The position numbers and the translations under genes were made by a program. A DNA stretch of 64,000 nt from DASPMP01 sp035248725. Lineage in GTDB: Bacteria; Gemmatimonadota; Gemmatimonadetes; Gemmatimonadales; Gemmatimonadaceae. Position 1 is the stretch's first letter. Each line of letters begins with the position of its first letter. Positions 18,209 to 27,246 of the stretch are shown here, piece by piece. The DNA is taken from positions 6,212-70,211 of the forward strand of contig DATFHG010000080.1 in assembly GCA_035248725.1 (NCBI GenBank), written 5' to 3'. The notes beneath the pieces were generated by a model, which did no database searches, was not told where the DNA came from, and saw only the letters and a program-made list of their open reading frames with translations.

Positions 18209-19234
18209 ATGGCCGAACGCTGGATCGTGCGGAAGGGCACCGCGAAATCGGGGTTCCGGTACGAGAGCCCGGAGGGGGGCGCGCTTCGTGACGCCCGGGC
18301 GCTCGCGCGCGTCGCGCGCATGCGGGTGCCGCCAGCGTGGCGAGAGGTGCACATCGCGGCCGACCCGCGCCGCGCCATTCAGGCGTGGGGGTACGATGCG
18401 CGCGGACGCAAGCAGTATCGCTACAACGAGCGCGCGGTCGCATCGCGCGAGCTGCGCAAATATCATCGAGTGCGACAGCTGGCCAAGTCGCTGCCCCACG
18501 TGCGGCGCACGTTGCGGGCACAGTCGCGGAAAGCGCAGCTCGACTGCACGAGCGTGTGCGCGATTGCGCTCCGTCTGGTGAGCGAGACGCTCTTTCGGCC
18601 CGGCAGCGAGAAATACCTGCGCGAGAACGGGAGTCACGGCATCACGACGCTGCGCAAACGCCACGTACGCCTCGAATCCCGCCGCGCGATCTTCACCTAC
18701 AAGGGCAAGTCGGGAAAAGCGCAGCGTCAGGTGGTCACGAACCCCGAGCTGATCGCGCTCATCCGTCGCATGATGCGCACGCCAGGCGAGCGGCTGTTCC
18801 GGTATCGCGACCGCGGCGGCTGGTGCGACCTCGACTCCCCCACACTCATCCGGCATCTGCGCGCGGAGATCGGGCCGTTCGCCGTGAAGGATTTCCGAAC
18901 ATGGGGAGCAACGCTGCGAGCCGCGATCGTCCTCGCCGAGCTCGGCGCCGGAGTATCCGATACGGAAACGAAGCGGAACGTCGCACTCGCCATGCGCATC
19001 GTCGCCGCGGAGCTCGGCAACACGCCCGCGATCTGTCGAACGTCGTATGTGCATCCGATGATCCTCGCGCGATATGTGGACGATGGGGAAACCATTCCGC
19101 TCCGGGGTGTCCGCTACCGTTCCCCGGATGCGTTCGCACATTCGCCGGAAGAGCGCGCCCTCATCGCGTTCCTCGACAAACATTTTCCCGAGCGGCGGCG
19201 CCGGCCGCGTCCTGCGCTCGCTCGTGCGGCCTGA
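18209..19234 (+). CDS. DNA topoisomerase IB (poxvirus-type)
   Basis: 341 residues. N-terminal domain with GFRYESPEGG and MRVPPAWREVHIA; catalytic domain with SETLFRPGSEKYLRENGSHGITTL, KGKSGK, KDFRTWGAT and the catalytic Tyr280 in CRTSYVHPMIL. Bacterial type IB enzymes relax supercoils through a 3'-phosphotyrosine intermediate. It is a non-essential accessory to gyrase, scattered across bacteria, and may have been acquired by transfer, although base composition looks like the neighbours. Start ATG at 18209. Confidence 0.94.
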   Translation: MAERWIVRKGTAKSGFRYESPEGGALRDARALARVARMRVPPAWREVHIAADPRRAIQAWGYDARGRKQYRYNERAVASRELRKYHRVRQLAKSLPHVRRTLRAQSRKAQLDCTSVCAIALRLVSETLFRPGSEKYLRENGSHGITTLRKRHVRLESRRAIFTYKGKSGKAQRQVVTNPELIALIRRMMRTPGERLFRYRDRGGWCDLDSPTLIRHLRAEIGPFAVKDFRTWGATLRAAIVLAELGAGVSDTETKRNVALAMRIVAAELGNTPAICRTSYVHPMILARYVDDGETIPLRGVRYRSPDAFAHSPEERALIAFLDKHFPERRRRPRPALARAA

Positions 19235-19240
19235 ACGGCC

Positions 19241-19555
19241 ATGAGTCATCACCGCGTTCGGCTCGTCGCGCTGTGTGCGCTGGTCCTGGTGACCACGCCG
19301 CCCATCTTCGGGTCGGACAAGGCCAAGCACTTCCTCATGTCGTTCCTGATGCAGAGCACGGGGTATTCGCTGGGCCGGACGTTCGGGCTGAATCGCGCGA
19401 GCTCACAGGTCGTGGGCGGCGCCGGCGTCGCGGCGGTTGGGATCGCGAAGGAGCTCCACGATCGGAAGGTCGGGAAGGGGTTCAGCCTCGCGGACCTCGC
19501 CTGGGACGCGGCTGGCGGCGTTGCCGCCGCGTCGCTCCTGAATGGGGCTCGCTGA
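19241..19555 (+). CDS. YfiM-like (DUF2279-type) periplasmic protein
   Basis: 104 residues. A signal peptide (MSHHRVRLVALCALVLVTTPPIFG) is followed by DKAKHFLMSFLMQSTGYSLGR and, after a Gly/Val-rich segment, GIAKELHDRK..GFSLADLAWDAAGG. The pattern D-K-x-x-H-F ... K-E-x-x-D ... S-x-x-D-L matches YfiM/DUF2279 proteins, in which these acidic and His residues are conserved. Molecular function is not established. It begins 6 bases after the topoisomerase stop. Confidence 0.65.
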   Translation: MSHHRVRLVALCALVLVTTPPIFGSDKAKHFLMSFLMQSTGYSLGRTFGLNRASSQVVGGAGVAAVGIAKELHDRKVGKGFSLADLAWDAAGGVAAASLLNGAR

Positions 19556-19608
19556 GCCGGTCGCTTTGAGCGGCGATCACCGGCCGCGCGCAGTATATTC
19601 CGCAACGC

Positions 19609-20058
19609 ATGAAGCCGCGCACGAAGTTCCTCCTCGGCGCCGCGTCGATTCTCGTCGTCGCCGGCTACCTGATGGCAAGCTCGATCAGGAGCACGGGCGT
19701 GTACTATCTCACGCCGACCGAATTGCAGGCGAAGCTCTCGACGGATCCGTCGATCCGGAGCGTCGGCGTCAAGTTGGGCGCACGCGTGGTGCCCGGGTCC
19801 ATTCGACGTGAGCCGGGCGGACGCGAATATGCCTTTCACGTGACCGACGGTTCACGCGACGTGCCGGTGGTGTACCGGGGCATTGCGCCGGACACGTTCA
19901 CGGATGGCGTGGATGTCGTTGTCGAAGGACGCATGGGCCAGGACGGGACGTTCCACGCCACGACGCTGCTGGCCAAGTGTGCCTCGCGCTACGAAAACGC
20001 GCCTGAGAAGTATCGCGACACGCCGGGCTATCAGGCCGCGAAGAATCCGCGCGCGTGA
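19609..20058 (+). CDS. ccmE: Cytochrome c maturation heme chaperone CcmE, Cys-type
   Basis: 149 residues. One N-terminal membrane anchor (about 6-24) then an OB-fold domain: YYLTPTEL, VGVKLGARVVPGSI, FHVTDGSRDVPVVYRGI, PDTFTDGVDVVVEGRM. Heme is bound covalently by His in HxxxY of the textbook protein; here the equivalent motif is Cys124-A-S-R-Tyr128, i.e. CxxxY, a variant known from archaea and some bacteria. It passes heme to CcmF/CcmH for attachment to apocytochrome. The stop overlaps the GTG start of ccmF by 4 bases. Confidence 0.93.
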   Translation: MKPRTKFLLGAASILVVAGYLMASSIRSTGVYYLTPTELQAKLSTDPSIRSVGVKLGARVVPGSIRREPGGREYAFHVTDGSRDVPVVYRGIAPDTFTDGVDVVVEGRMGQDGTFHATTLLAKCASRYENAPEKYRDTPGYQAAKNPRA

Positions 20059-22088
20059 TCGTCGTCGGCGAGCTGTCGTTGTGGATCGCGCTGCTCATGG
20101 CGGCGTGGTGCGCCACGGTGTCGTTCGCCGGAGGCATCGGCCGACGCGCTGATCTCATCCGCAGCGGTGAACGCGCGTCGTACAGCGCGACGCTGTTCAC
20201 GATGCTCGCCGCCCTGGGCCTGTGGACCGCGCTGCTCACGCGCGACTTCTCCATCTCGTACGTCGCGAGCCAGATCAGCGCGAACATGCCGAACGTGTAC
20301 GTCTTCACCGCGTTCTGGAGCGGGCAGGCCGGGTCGATGCTCTTCTGGGCGCTGATCCTGTCGGTGTACTCCGCCATCGTTGTCTGGACGAATCGGTCGC
20401 GCAATCGCGAGCTGATGCCCTTCGTGACCGGAACGCTCGCGTGCGTGCTGCTCTTCTTCCTGACGACGACCGCGTTGAAGGCGAACCCGTATTCGCGGCT
20501 GGATTGGCTGCCGCCCGATGGCCGCGGCATGAACCCGCAATTGCAGAATCCCGGCATGGCGATCCATCCGCCGAACCTGTACCTCGGTTATGTGGCGACG
20601 GCCATCCCGTTTGCGTTCGCTGTCGCGGCGCTCGTGACGCGACGTCTCGATGCGCAGTGGCTGGCGGCGGTCAGACGGTGGTCGCTGCTCTCGTGGTTCT
20701 TCCTCACGATCGGCATCGTACTCGGCATGTGGTGGGCGTACGTGGAGCTCGGCTGGGGCGGCTACTGGGCGTGGGATCCCGTGGAGAACGCGTCGTTCCT
20801 GCCCTGGCTCACAGGCACCGCGTTCCTGCATTCCATCATGGTTCAGGAAAAACGCGGAATGCTCCGGAAATGGAACGTCGTGCTCGTGGTCGTGACGTTC
20901 CTGTTGTCCATCCTGGGCACGTTCATCACGCGCAGCGGTGTTATCGAGAGTGTCCACTCGTTCGCGCAATCGCCGGTCGGCGCGTGGTTCGCGACCTTCC
21001 TTGCCGGTGCGGTGGCGGTCACCGTGTATCTCGTCGCGACGCGGCTGAAGGATCTCGAGGCGCGGGCAGGACTCGAGAGCATGGTGAGCCGCGAAGCCGC
21101 GTTCCTCTACAACAATCTCCTGCTGGTCGGCATCGCGTTCTCGGTCCTCTGGGGAACGCTCTTTCCGATTCTCAGCGAATGGGTGCGCGGCGAGAAGATC
21201 ACCGTGGGTCCGCCGTTCTTCAATGCCGTGAACATTCCGCTCGGACTCATGCTGCTCGCGCTGACGGGAATTGGCCCGCTGATCGCGTGGCGCAAGGCAT
21301 CGGTCTCGAATCTGCGGCGCCAGTTTCTCGTACCCGCGTGTGCCGCGGCCGCGATCGCGCTCATTCTCGTCATCGCCGGCATGCGCGACGGATACGCGCT
21401 GGTGGCGTACCTGCTCGCCGCCTTCGTCGCGGGCACGATCGTGCAGGAGTTCGCGAAGGGAGTCGGCGCGCGACGGTCGATTCACGGTGAGTCGTTTCCG
21501 CGCGCGTTTGCGCGACTCGTGGCGCGCAATCGCCGTCGCTATGGCGGCTACATCGTTCACGCCGGCGTGGTGCTGCTCTTCGCGGCGTTCGCCGGGCTGG
21601 CGTTCAAGAAGGAGTTCGACGTCAGCCTGACGGCGGGCCAGGCGTTCGAGGCCACGGATCCTTTCCATCGCCACTGGCGGTTCGTGAGTCAGGGAGTGTC
21701 CACGTCACAGTCATTGAATCGTGACATCACCGCGGTCGCGCTCGAGGCGTTCCGTGACGGCAAGCGCATCGGCCTGATCAAGACCGAGAAACGACAGTAC
21801 TTCGACAGCCAGGGGCGTCCCACCTTCGAGCCGTCCACGGAAGTGGGGATCCACAGTGAGGCCCGCCTGGACACGTATACGGTGCTCGCCGGCGTGCGCG
21901 ACGAGGCCGCCGAACTTCGCATCACGTTCAACCCACTCGTCGTGTGGGTCTGGGTCGGCGGCATGCTCATGGCCTTCGGCGGCATCATCGTCATGTGGCC
22001 GCAGGCGGAACGACGACGGCAGGCCGGATACCGTGCGACGCTGCAGCCCGTGAGCGAAGCGAGCGTCGCCGCCAGCGTCGAAGCGTGA
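20055..22088 (+). CDS. ccmF: Cytochrome c heme lyase subunit CcmF
   Basis: 677 residues, multi-spanning membrane protein. The tryptophan-rich WWD heme-handling motif is visible as WGGYWAWDPVENASFLPWL, with conserved His in NPGMAIHPPNLYLGY and the C-terminal periplasmic domain ending in a final membrane helix (VVWVWVGGMLMAFGGIIVMWP). It ligates heme from CcmE to CxxCH apoproteins. GTG start at 20055, coupled to ccmE; stop overlaps ccmH. ccmABCD are not in this window. Confidence 0.96.
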   Translation: MIVVGELSLWIALLMAAWCATVSFAGGIGRRADLIRSGERASYSATLFTMLAALGLWTALLTRDFSISYVASQISANMPNVYVFTAFWSGQAGSMLFWALILSVYSAIVVWTNRSRNRELMPFVTGTLACVLLFFLTTTALKANPYSRLDWLPPDGRGMNPQLQNPGMAIHPPNLYLGYVATAIPFAFAVAALVTRRLDAQWLAAVRRWSLLSWFFLTIGIVLGMWWAYVELGWGGYWAWDPVENASFLPWLTGTAFLHSIMVQEKRGMLRKWNVVLVVVTFLLSILGTFITRSGVIESVHSFAQSPVGAWFATFLAGAVAVTVYLVATRLKDLEARAGLESMVSREAAFLYNNLLLVGIAFSVLWGTLFPILSEWVRGEKITVGPPFFNAVNIPLGLMLLALTGIGPLIAWRKASVSNLRRQFLVPACAAAAIALILVIAGMRDGYALVAYLLAAFVAGTIVQEFAKGVGARRSIHGESFPRAFARLVARNRRRYGGYIVHAGVVLLFAAFAGLAFKKEFDVSLTAGQAFEATDPFHRHWRFVSQGVSTSQSLNRDITAVALEAFRDGKRIGLIKTEKRQYFDSQGRPTFEPSTEVGIHSEARLDTYTVLAGVRDEAAELRITFNPLVVWVWVGGMLMAFGGIIVMWPQAERRRQAGYRATLQPVSEASVAASVEA

Positions 22089-22687
22089 TCACGCGCCGCG
22101 GGCTGCTTCGCTCGGCGGCGTTCGCCGCCGCCGGTATCGCCGTCGGCGCGCGCCGGGCTGCCACGCAGGATGAGCCGCGCGCGCAGGTAGCCGACACGTC
22201 GAATCTCTTCGCGATGGATCAGAGCGCGGCACGCGCGGTGCGATTGCCGCGCAAGCCGGGTGCCTCACCATCGATGTCGGCGGACCAGCGCGATGCCCTC
22301 GAACATCGGCTGCGCTGTCAGTGCGGTTGCACGCTGGACGTGTACACCTGCCGCACCACGGATTTTTCGTGTCAGGTTTCGCCCGCGATGCATCGCGACA
22401 TCCTCGCGCTCGTGGACGGCGGCTATTCGCCGGCGGAGATTCTGGACGGCTTCGTGAACGTGTACGGTCATCAGGTGCTGATGGCGCCGCCGAAGGTCGG
22501 GTTCAACATCGTCGGCTACGTACTGCCGGGCATCGCCATCGGCGTCGGCGGGATCGTCCTCGCGATCATGCTGCGCCGCTGGCGTCACAACGTGCCCGCG
22601 CCGGCGCCGCCGCGCACCGCCGCCGGCGTCGATGCATCGCCGGACGAGCTGGCGCGGCTCGAAGCGGCGATCCGGGACGACGGCTGA
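22085..22687 (+). CDS. ccmH: CcmH-like thiol reductant of cytochrome c maturation, Cys-rich variant
   Basis: 200 residues. The N-terminus is a twin-arginine-like signal (TRRGLLRSAAFAAAGIAVGA). The thiol region reads RLRCQCGCTLDVYTC with further Cys96, so five cysteines (78, 80, 82, 89, 96) replace the LRCxxC of standard CcmH. The rest fits CcmH: MHRDILALVDGGYSPAEILDGFVNVYGHQVLMAPP, then one membrane helix (about 138-160) and a cytoplasmic tail. It likely reduces apocytochrome disulfides for CcmF. GTG start overlaps the ccmF stop. Confidence 0.85.
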   Translation: MITRRGLLRSAAFAAAGIAVGARRAATQDEPRAQVADTSNLFAMDQSAARAVRLPRKPGASPSMSADQRDALEHRLRCQCGCTLDVYTCRTTDFSCQVSPAMHRDILALVDGGYSPAEILDGFVNVYGHQVLMAPPKVGFNIVGYVLPGIAIGVGGIVLAIMLRRWRHNVPAPAPPRTAAGVDASPDELARLEAAIRDDG

Positions 22688-22695
22688 ACGCCGAC

Positions 22696-23184
22696 ATGGT
22701 GGCACTCGCGGTCGGCACCGTGCTCGCGGTCGGCGCGCTCGCGTTCGTGCTTCACCCCCTGTTCTTCGGCACCATGGGTCCCCGGGACAGGGAAATCCCG
22801 ATCGCCGACGGTCCGCGCGACGAGAGCGCGGTGGTGGCGTTGCGTGAGATCGAGTTCGACCGCGCGACGGGGAAATTGTCCGACTCCGATTACACCGAGC
22901 TGCGCCGCACCTACACACAGCGCGCGCTCGCAGAGATGCGCGCGACGCCCGACGCGAGCGAAGATCCGATCGAAGCGCGCGTCCGCGCGTATCGCCAGAC
23001 CCATCGCGACTGCGCGTCGTGCGGTCTGCGACCGGAGGCCGACGCTATTTACTGCTCGACGTGTGGCGCGTACCTCGAGCACACATGCCCGGACTGCGGC
23101 AGCGAAATCAGGGAATCGGGCGCGGTCTTCTGCTCGACGTGTGGTGGCCGGCTGGCGCGCGGCGCCGAGCGCATGCGCGCGTAG
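22696..23184 (+). CDS. CcmI-like membrane protein with double zinc ribbon
   Basis: 162 residues. An N-terminal membrane helix (about 1-22, VALAVGTVLAVGALAFVLHPLFF) precedes a CcmI-like helical segment (VVALREIEFDRATGKLSDSDYTELRRTY) and a C-terminal region with four CxxC pairs (CASC, CSTC, CPDC, CSTC) forming two zinc ribbons. The TPR part of CcmI is absent. It starts 8 bases after ccmH. Probably part of the cytochrome c assembly unit; the role of the zinc ribbons is unknown. Confidence 0.7.
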   Translation: MVALAVGTVLAVGALAFVLHPLFFGTMGPRDREIPIADGPRDESAVVALREIEFDRATGKLSDSDYTELRRTYTQRALAEMRATPDASEDPIEARVRAYRQTHRDCASCGLRPEADAIYCSTCGAYLEHTCPDCGSEIRESGAVFCSTCGGRLARGAERMRA

Positions 23185-23187
23185 TCG

Positions 23188-24948
23188 TCAGCGCTCGAAG
23201 GTCTCCATGCGCTTCTGCGCGATGGAGATCGGGACCAGCGTCGCGGCGCCGCAGAGGACCGCGGCCAATCCGAATCCGACGACCATCTCCAGCGGGCTCG
23301 CGCGTCCACCGAACGCCTGAGCGGAGAGGTACGAGTACACCGGCCGCGCCTCGAGAATCACGACGCCGCCGATCACCGCGATGGCGCTCATCATGAAGAG
23401 CAGGCCGCCGAACGACGTCGGGATCTGCGCCGCGTTTTCCGTCTCGAACTGCGGGAACAGCGTTCCGAACCCGATCGCCAGGCCGGCGACGGCGAACGTC
23501 ATCAGGACGATCGTGAGCAGCGACACGCCGAACATGAATGCGCTGACGTCGAGCAGATAGTTGGTGACGCCGACAATCCCGATCGCAAGGAGCAGCAGCG
23601 GCAGCGTGCCGACCCAGAATTTGGACCACAGCAGGTCGCGCATCGACATGGGACTCGAGCGCAGGAGCCAGAGCGTGCGTCCCTCGAGGCTCACTCCCGG
23701 AAAGATGAATCGCGCGGCGATCGACGCGAGAACGAATCCCGCCAGCACGAGATTCAGGAACGGCACCACGTTCACGAGAAAGAACGTGATGCCTTCGCCG
23801 CGCAGCGGCAGGAACTTGATGTTGAACACGTACACGATCACCAGCACCGCGAGCAGGATCAGCTGCGACCACTGCGTCGTATCGCGGAAGAACAGGCGCA
23901 CTTCTTTCAGCACGAGCTCGCGCCGCAGGATGCCCGCCGGGCGCAGGAGCCAGCCAGCGACTTTCGAGAACACGCCGCTGCGCGCCCAGCGCTGCGCACT
24001 TTCCTGTGCCTTGCTGAATCCCTTGAGATAGAGCAGCCAGTGCAGGATGGCGCCGAGGACGATTGCCGCAGCCGCGGTGCTCCACAACAGGTAGAAGGGA
24101 AGGAAGTCGAGCTTGTACTGCAGCCACCCCATTGTCGCGTGCTGTGCCCACTCGCTCGGCAGGAACGGCGACGTCGGTGTGCGCAGCACCGTGACGAAAT
24201 CCACCAGCGAGCGAAACCCTTCGGGGCGCGCGAGCCGCTCGGGGCGCACGAGGCGGAACAGGAGGACGATGCCGCCCGCCGCCAGCACCGCGATCACGCT
24301 GAGAATGTCGCGCGTGCGCCGGGCCGGAAAGACGTTCACGAGAATCAGCGTCACCGCGCTCCCGACCACGCCGGGGATGATCAACACCGGGAGGAAGATC
24401 AGCAGCGCGATGAGCGGGAACCACCAACCCCCGTCGTACGCGATGCCGTAGGCCGCGAACATCGGCACGGCCATGAGCACCACCATCCAGCTGGAGTGCA
24501 CGATCGTCTCCAACAGCTTCGCACCGTAGAGCTTCAGCCAGTCGACGGGGCCGGATACGAGAAGGTCGAGGTCCTTCGCCAGAAAGAAGCTCGAGAGCGC
24601 CGTGATGACGTTCGACAGCAGCAGGATGGAGAAGAAGCCGACGAGCAGGAGGCCCAGCAGCTTGCCCGCGAGCAACGGACCGATCTCCCGCACGTTCTTG
24701 AAGTACAGCAGCAACCGATACAACACGCCGAAGATCGCGCCCCAGAACAGCAGGCCGATCGTCGCCAGAATGGTGAGCCGTGCGCCACGACCTCGCTCGC
24801 CGCGAAACGAGCGCGCGCGCGCGGTGAGATACTTGGGCCAGAGCAGATGCAACAGGGACGGATCGGGCTCCCGGACGGCAATCGCCCCGCTTACACGCGC
24901 CGCCGCGGCGACGCGCATGGCCTCCTGCGCGCTAGGCGTCGAGGACAT
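23188..24948 (-). CDS. ABC-2 type exporter permease (large, two-domain)
   Basis: 586 residues with about a dozen hydrophobic segments in two halves separated near residue 330. The N-terminal motif LLWPKYLTARARS and the SGPVDWLKLYGAKLLE and PGVSLEGRTLWLLRSSPMSM loops resemble the large ABC-2-type permeases often paired with a single ATPase. It overlaps the ATPase gene by 17 bases. The substrate cannot be told from sequence. The 3' end nearly abuts the convergent ccm operon (3-base gap). Confidence 0.85.
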   Translation of the reverse strand: MSSTPSAQEAMRVAAAARVSGAIAVREPDPSLLHLLWPKYLTARARSFRGERGRGARLTILATIGLLFWGAIFGVLYRLLLYFKNVREIGPLLAGKLLGLLLVGFFSILLLSNVITALSSFFLAKDLDLLVSGPVDWLKLYGAKLLETIVHSSWMVVLMAVPMFAAYGIAYDGGWWFPLIALLIFLPVLIIPGVVGSAVTLILVNVFPARRTRDILSVIAVLAAGGIVLLFRLVRPERLARPEGFRSLVDFVTVLRTPTSPFLPSEWAQHATMGWLQYKLDFLPFYLLWSTAAAAIVLGAILHWLLYLKGFSKAQESAQRWARSGVFSKVAGWLLRPAGILRRELVLKEVRLFFRDTTQWSQLILLAVLVIVYVFNIKFLPLRGEGITFFLVNVVPFLNLVLAGFVLASIAARFIFPGVSLEGRTLWLLRSSPMSMRDLLWSKFWVGTLPLLLLAIGIVGVTNYLLDVSAFMFGVSLLTIVLMTFAVAGLAIGFGTLFPQFETENAAQIPTSFGGLLFMMSAIAVIGGVVILEARPVYSYLSAQAFGGRASPLEMVVGFGLAAVLCGAATLVPISIAQKRMETFER

Positions 24949-25690
24949 CCACCAGCTCGCGGGCTGCGTTCTCGCCCGTCAGTTTGAGGAAGATGTCCTC
25001 CAGGCCCGCTGTGCCGTCGGCGGCGTGCTGGCGTAGATCGGTCATGGTGCCGGCCGCACGAATGCGGCCACTCTGGATGATCGCGATGCGATCACACAAG
25101 GACTCCGCCACTTCCAGGGTGTGCGTGGACATCATGATCGTGTGCCCGCGACGCGTGTACTCCTTGAAGAGATCCTTGAGGATCCGCGCGGCCTTGGGGT
25201 CGAGCCCAACCATCGGCTCGTCCACGACGATGACTTCCGGCCGATGCACGAACGCGCTGGAGATGATGAGCTTCTGCCGCATGCCGTGGCTGTAGCTCTC
25301 CACGAGCTCGTCGCGCCATTCCTCGAGATCGAACAACGCCATGAGCTCGCGCGCGCGATGCTCGATCGCCGGCCCCTCCTGCTCGTACAATCCGGCGACG
25401 AACCGCAGAAATTCCGCGCCGGTCAACTTCTCGTAGATGAACGGCCGGTCCGGGATGAAACCGAGCTTCATCTTCGCCGCGATCGGGTCCTTCACGATGT
25501 CGACGCCGCCGATCTGCACCGTGCCGCTGGTCGGGCGCAGGATCCCGGCGATCATGCGCAGCGTGGTGGTCTTCCCCGCGCCGTTCGGCCCCAGGAATCC
25601 GAACAGCTCGCCCTGCGGCACGTCGAGATCCAGCCGGTCGACAGCCGTGAAGCTGCCGTACTTCTTCGACAACTGCAGGAGTTTGATCAT
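24932..25690 (-). CDS. ABC transporter ATP-binding protein
   Basis: 252 residues. Walker A GPNGAGKTTTLRM, Q-loop region FIPDRPFIYEKLTG, signature YSHGMRQK (LSGGQ variant typical of ABC-2 exporters), Walker B VIVVDEPMVGLD and the switch His in STHTLE. It energises the downstream permease. The ATG at 25690 overlaps the transglutaminase stop (ATGA), so cutA, macro, transglutaminase, ATPase and permease form a continuous transcription unit. Confidence 0.95.
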   Translation of the reverse strand: MIKLLQLSKKYGSFTAVDRLDLDVPQGELFGFLGPNGAGKTTTLRMIAGILRPTSGTVQIGGVDIVKDPIAAKMKLGFIPDRPFIYEKLTGAEFLRFVAGLYEQEGPAIEHRARELMALFDLEEWRDELVESYSHGMRQKLIISSAFVHRPEVIVVDEPMVGLDPKAARILKDLFKEYTRRGHTIMMSTHTLEVAESLCDRIAIIQSGRIRAAGTMTDLRQHAADGTAGLEDIFLKLTGENAARELVDVLDA

Positions 25691-27246
25691 CGCATTCCGA
25701 CGACGTCGATCGTGAGTCCGTTCACGAGGCGCAGCAGTTCCGTCTGCTGGCCGAGTCCGCCGATCACGAAGCGCAGGTGCGACGCATCCGCGGGGAACTG
25801 GCCGAACGTCGGATCCACGGCCACCCAGCCGCGCAGCATGACCTCCGGCCATGCGTGGTAGTAGAACTTCCCGTCGACATAGGCGAGGCCGGAGGCGATC
25901 CGTGCCGGCACGCCCGCCGCGCGCGCGAGCGCCACGTACAGCTGCGTGTGCTCGTTGCAGTCGCCTACGCGCGTGTGCAGCACATGGAGCGCGCTCGGGA
26001 TGCCCACCGTGACTTCCTTTTTCAGGGAGTCGAAGACCCACTGATTGATGCGTTCCGCGACGACCCGCGGATCGCGGCTGCCGTCCGCGATCCGCTCGGC
26101 GAGCGCCTTGATTTCGCGGTGGTCCACCTCGAGGAACGGTTCCGCTTTCAGGTCGTCACGCGTGCGCTGTGCTTCGGGGATGGTGAAGTAACGCGCGGCG
26201 AGCGCCGCAACATCCTCCCGCGTCACCGTCAGCGTGTCCGCGGCGAACCGCTGGCGACCGCCATCGAGCGCGAAGCCGCCGAGTGGCACGCCGCCGAGTC
26301 GTACGCGCAACTGTGTGACTGTGCGGCGCAACTTCTTGTTCGCGGCGATTGCGGTCGTCTCGAGTACGTCGCGATCGCGCGGCGCCGTGGCCGAACGCGC
26401 GGCGACATCCGCCCCCTTCGTGGTGTCCGTCTCGCGGCGCCAGTTCTCGAACGCCACCTCGTACGGCCGCCGCTCGAGCCGGAATCCGAGCTGGTTGCTG
26501 GCGACGAGGCGTCCCTGCTCGTCCACCCAGCCGCCGACACCCGCGCCGCTCTGCGACACCACCTGCCAGGCGCGAATCGTGTCCGGCAGCACGCCGTGCC
26601 ATTGTCCCGACGTGGAGTCGAAGACCGAGCTGTCGTTGACGACGAACAGCGACTCGGCCTCGATCTGCAGTCGTACGTCCTTGGGGCCCAGCGTGGCCGC
26701 GTCGAATATCGGCAACACGTACGACTTGCCGACGCGCGGCTTTTCCTCGAGCGCCACGGCGAGCGGCACGAGCGTCGGCAGCAGGATCGGCCCAGTCAGT
26801 CGCAACGACTGCGAATCCGGCTTCGTGTTTTCGCCGGCGTCCACGGCGAATCGCAACACGGTATCGCCGACCACCTCTCCCGCGACGTGCATCGGCGATG
26901 CGTCGGCCTCGACGCTCACGTCGAACGTCTTGAGGCGCAGCATCCGCGTGAGGGCGACGTTCGTGCGCGCCGTGACGCGATGGACGCCACCGCCGACGGG
27001 AATGTCGGCCACGAGATAGTCGCGCTGCTCGATCGTTGCCGTCGACGTATCCACGGTCGATGATGCGAAACCCACCTGCTTGTCACCCTGAAGCACCGCG
27101 TAGAAGACCGCCGCCGGCGTCACGCGGAGTGCCGCCTCCGCGAGGCGGTCGATGTTGGGCCGGAAGTATTCGCGGCGCACCAGCATCCCCAGGCCGGCGA
27201 GCCATGCGATCAGGACCGCGACTGACGTCACCACGCGGCCGCTCAC
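25687..27246 (-). CDS. Membrane-anchored transglutaminase-like protein
   Basis: 519 residues. One N-terminal membrane helix (about 6-24, TSVAVLIAWLAGLGMLV), a large periplasmic beta-rich region, then a transglutaminase-like core with the full triad: Cys430 in RVGDCNEHTQLY, His464 in YYHAWPEV and Asp478 in VAVDPTFG. Such domains act as proteases or transpeptidases; substrate unknown. The GTG start at 27246 overlaps the macro-domain stop by 4 bases. It precedes an ABC exporter, a common but unexplained pairing. Confidence 0.88.
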   Translation of the reverse strand: MSGRVVTSVAVLIAWLAGLGMLVRREYFRPNIDRLAEAALRVTPAAVFYAVLQGDKQVGFASSTVDTSTATIEQRDYLVADIPVGGGVHRVTARTNVALTRMLRLKTFDVSVEADASPMHVAGEVVGDTVLRFAVDAGENTKPDSQSLRLTGPILLPTLVPLAVALEEKPRVGKSYVLPIFDAATLGPKDVRLQIEAESLFVVNDSSVFDSTSGQWHGVLPDTIRAWQVVSQSGAGVGGWVDEQGRLVASNQLGFRLERRPYEVAFENWRRETDTTKGADVAARSATAPRDRDVLETTAIAANKKLRRTVTQLRVRLGGVPLGGFALDGGRQRFAADTLTVTREDVAALAARYFTIPEAQRTRDDLKAEPFLEVDHREIKALAERIADGSRDPRVVAERINQWVFDSLKKEVTVGIPSALHVLHTRVGDCNEHTQLYVALARAAGVPARIASGLAYVDGKFYYHAWPEVMLRGWVAVDPTFGQFPADASHLRFVIGGLGQQTELLRLVNGLTIDVVGMR

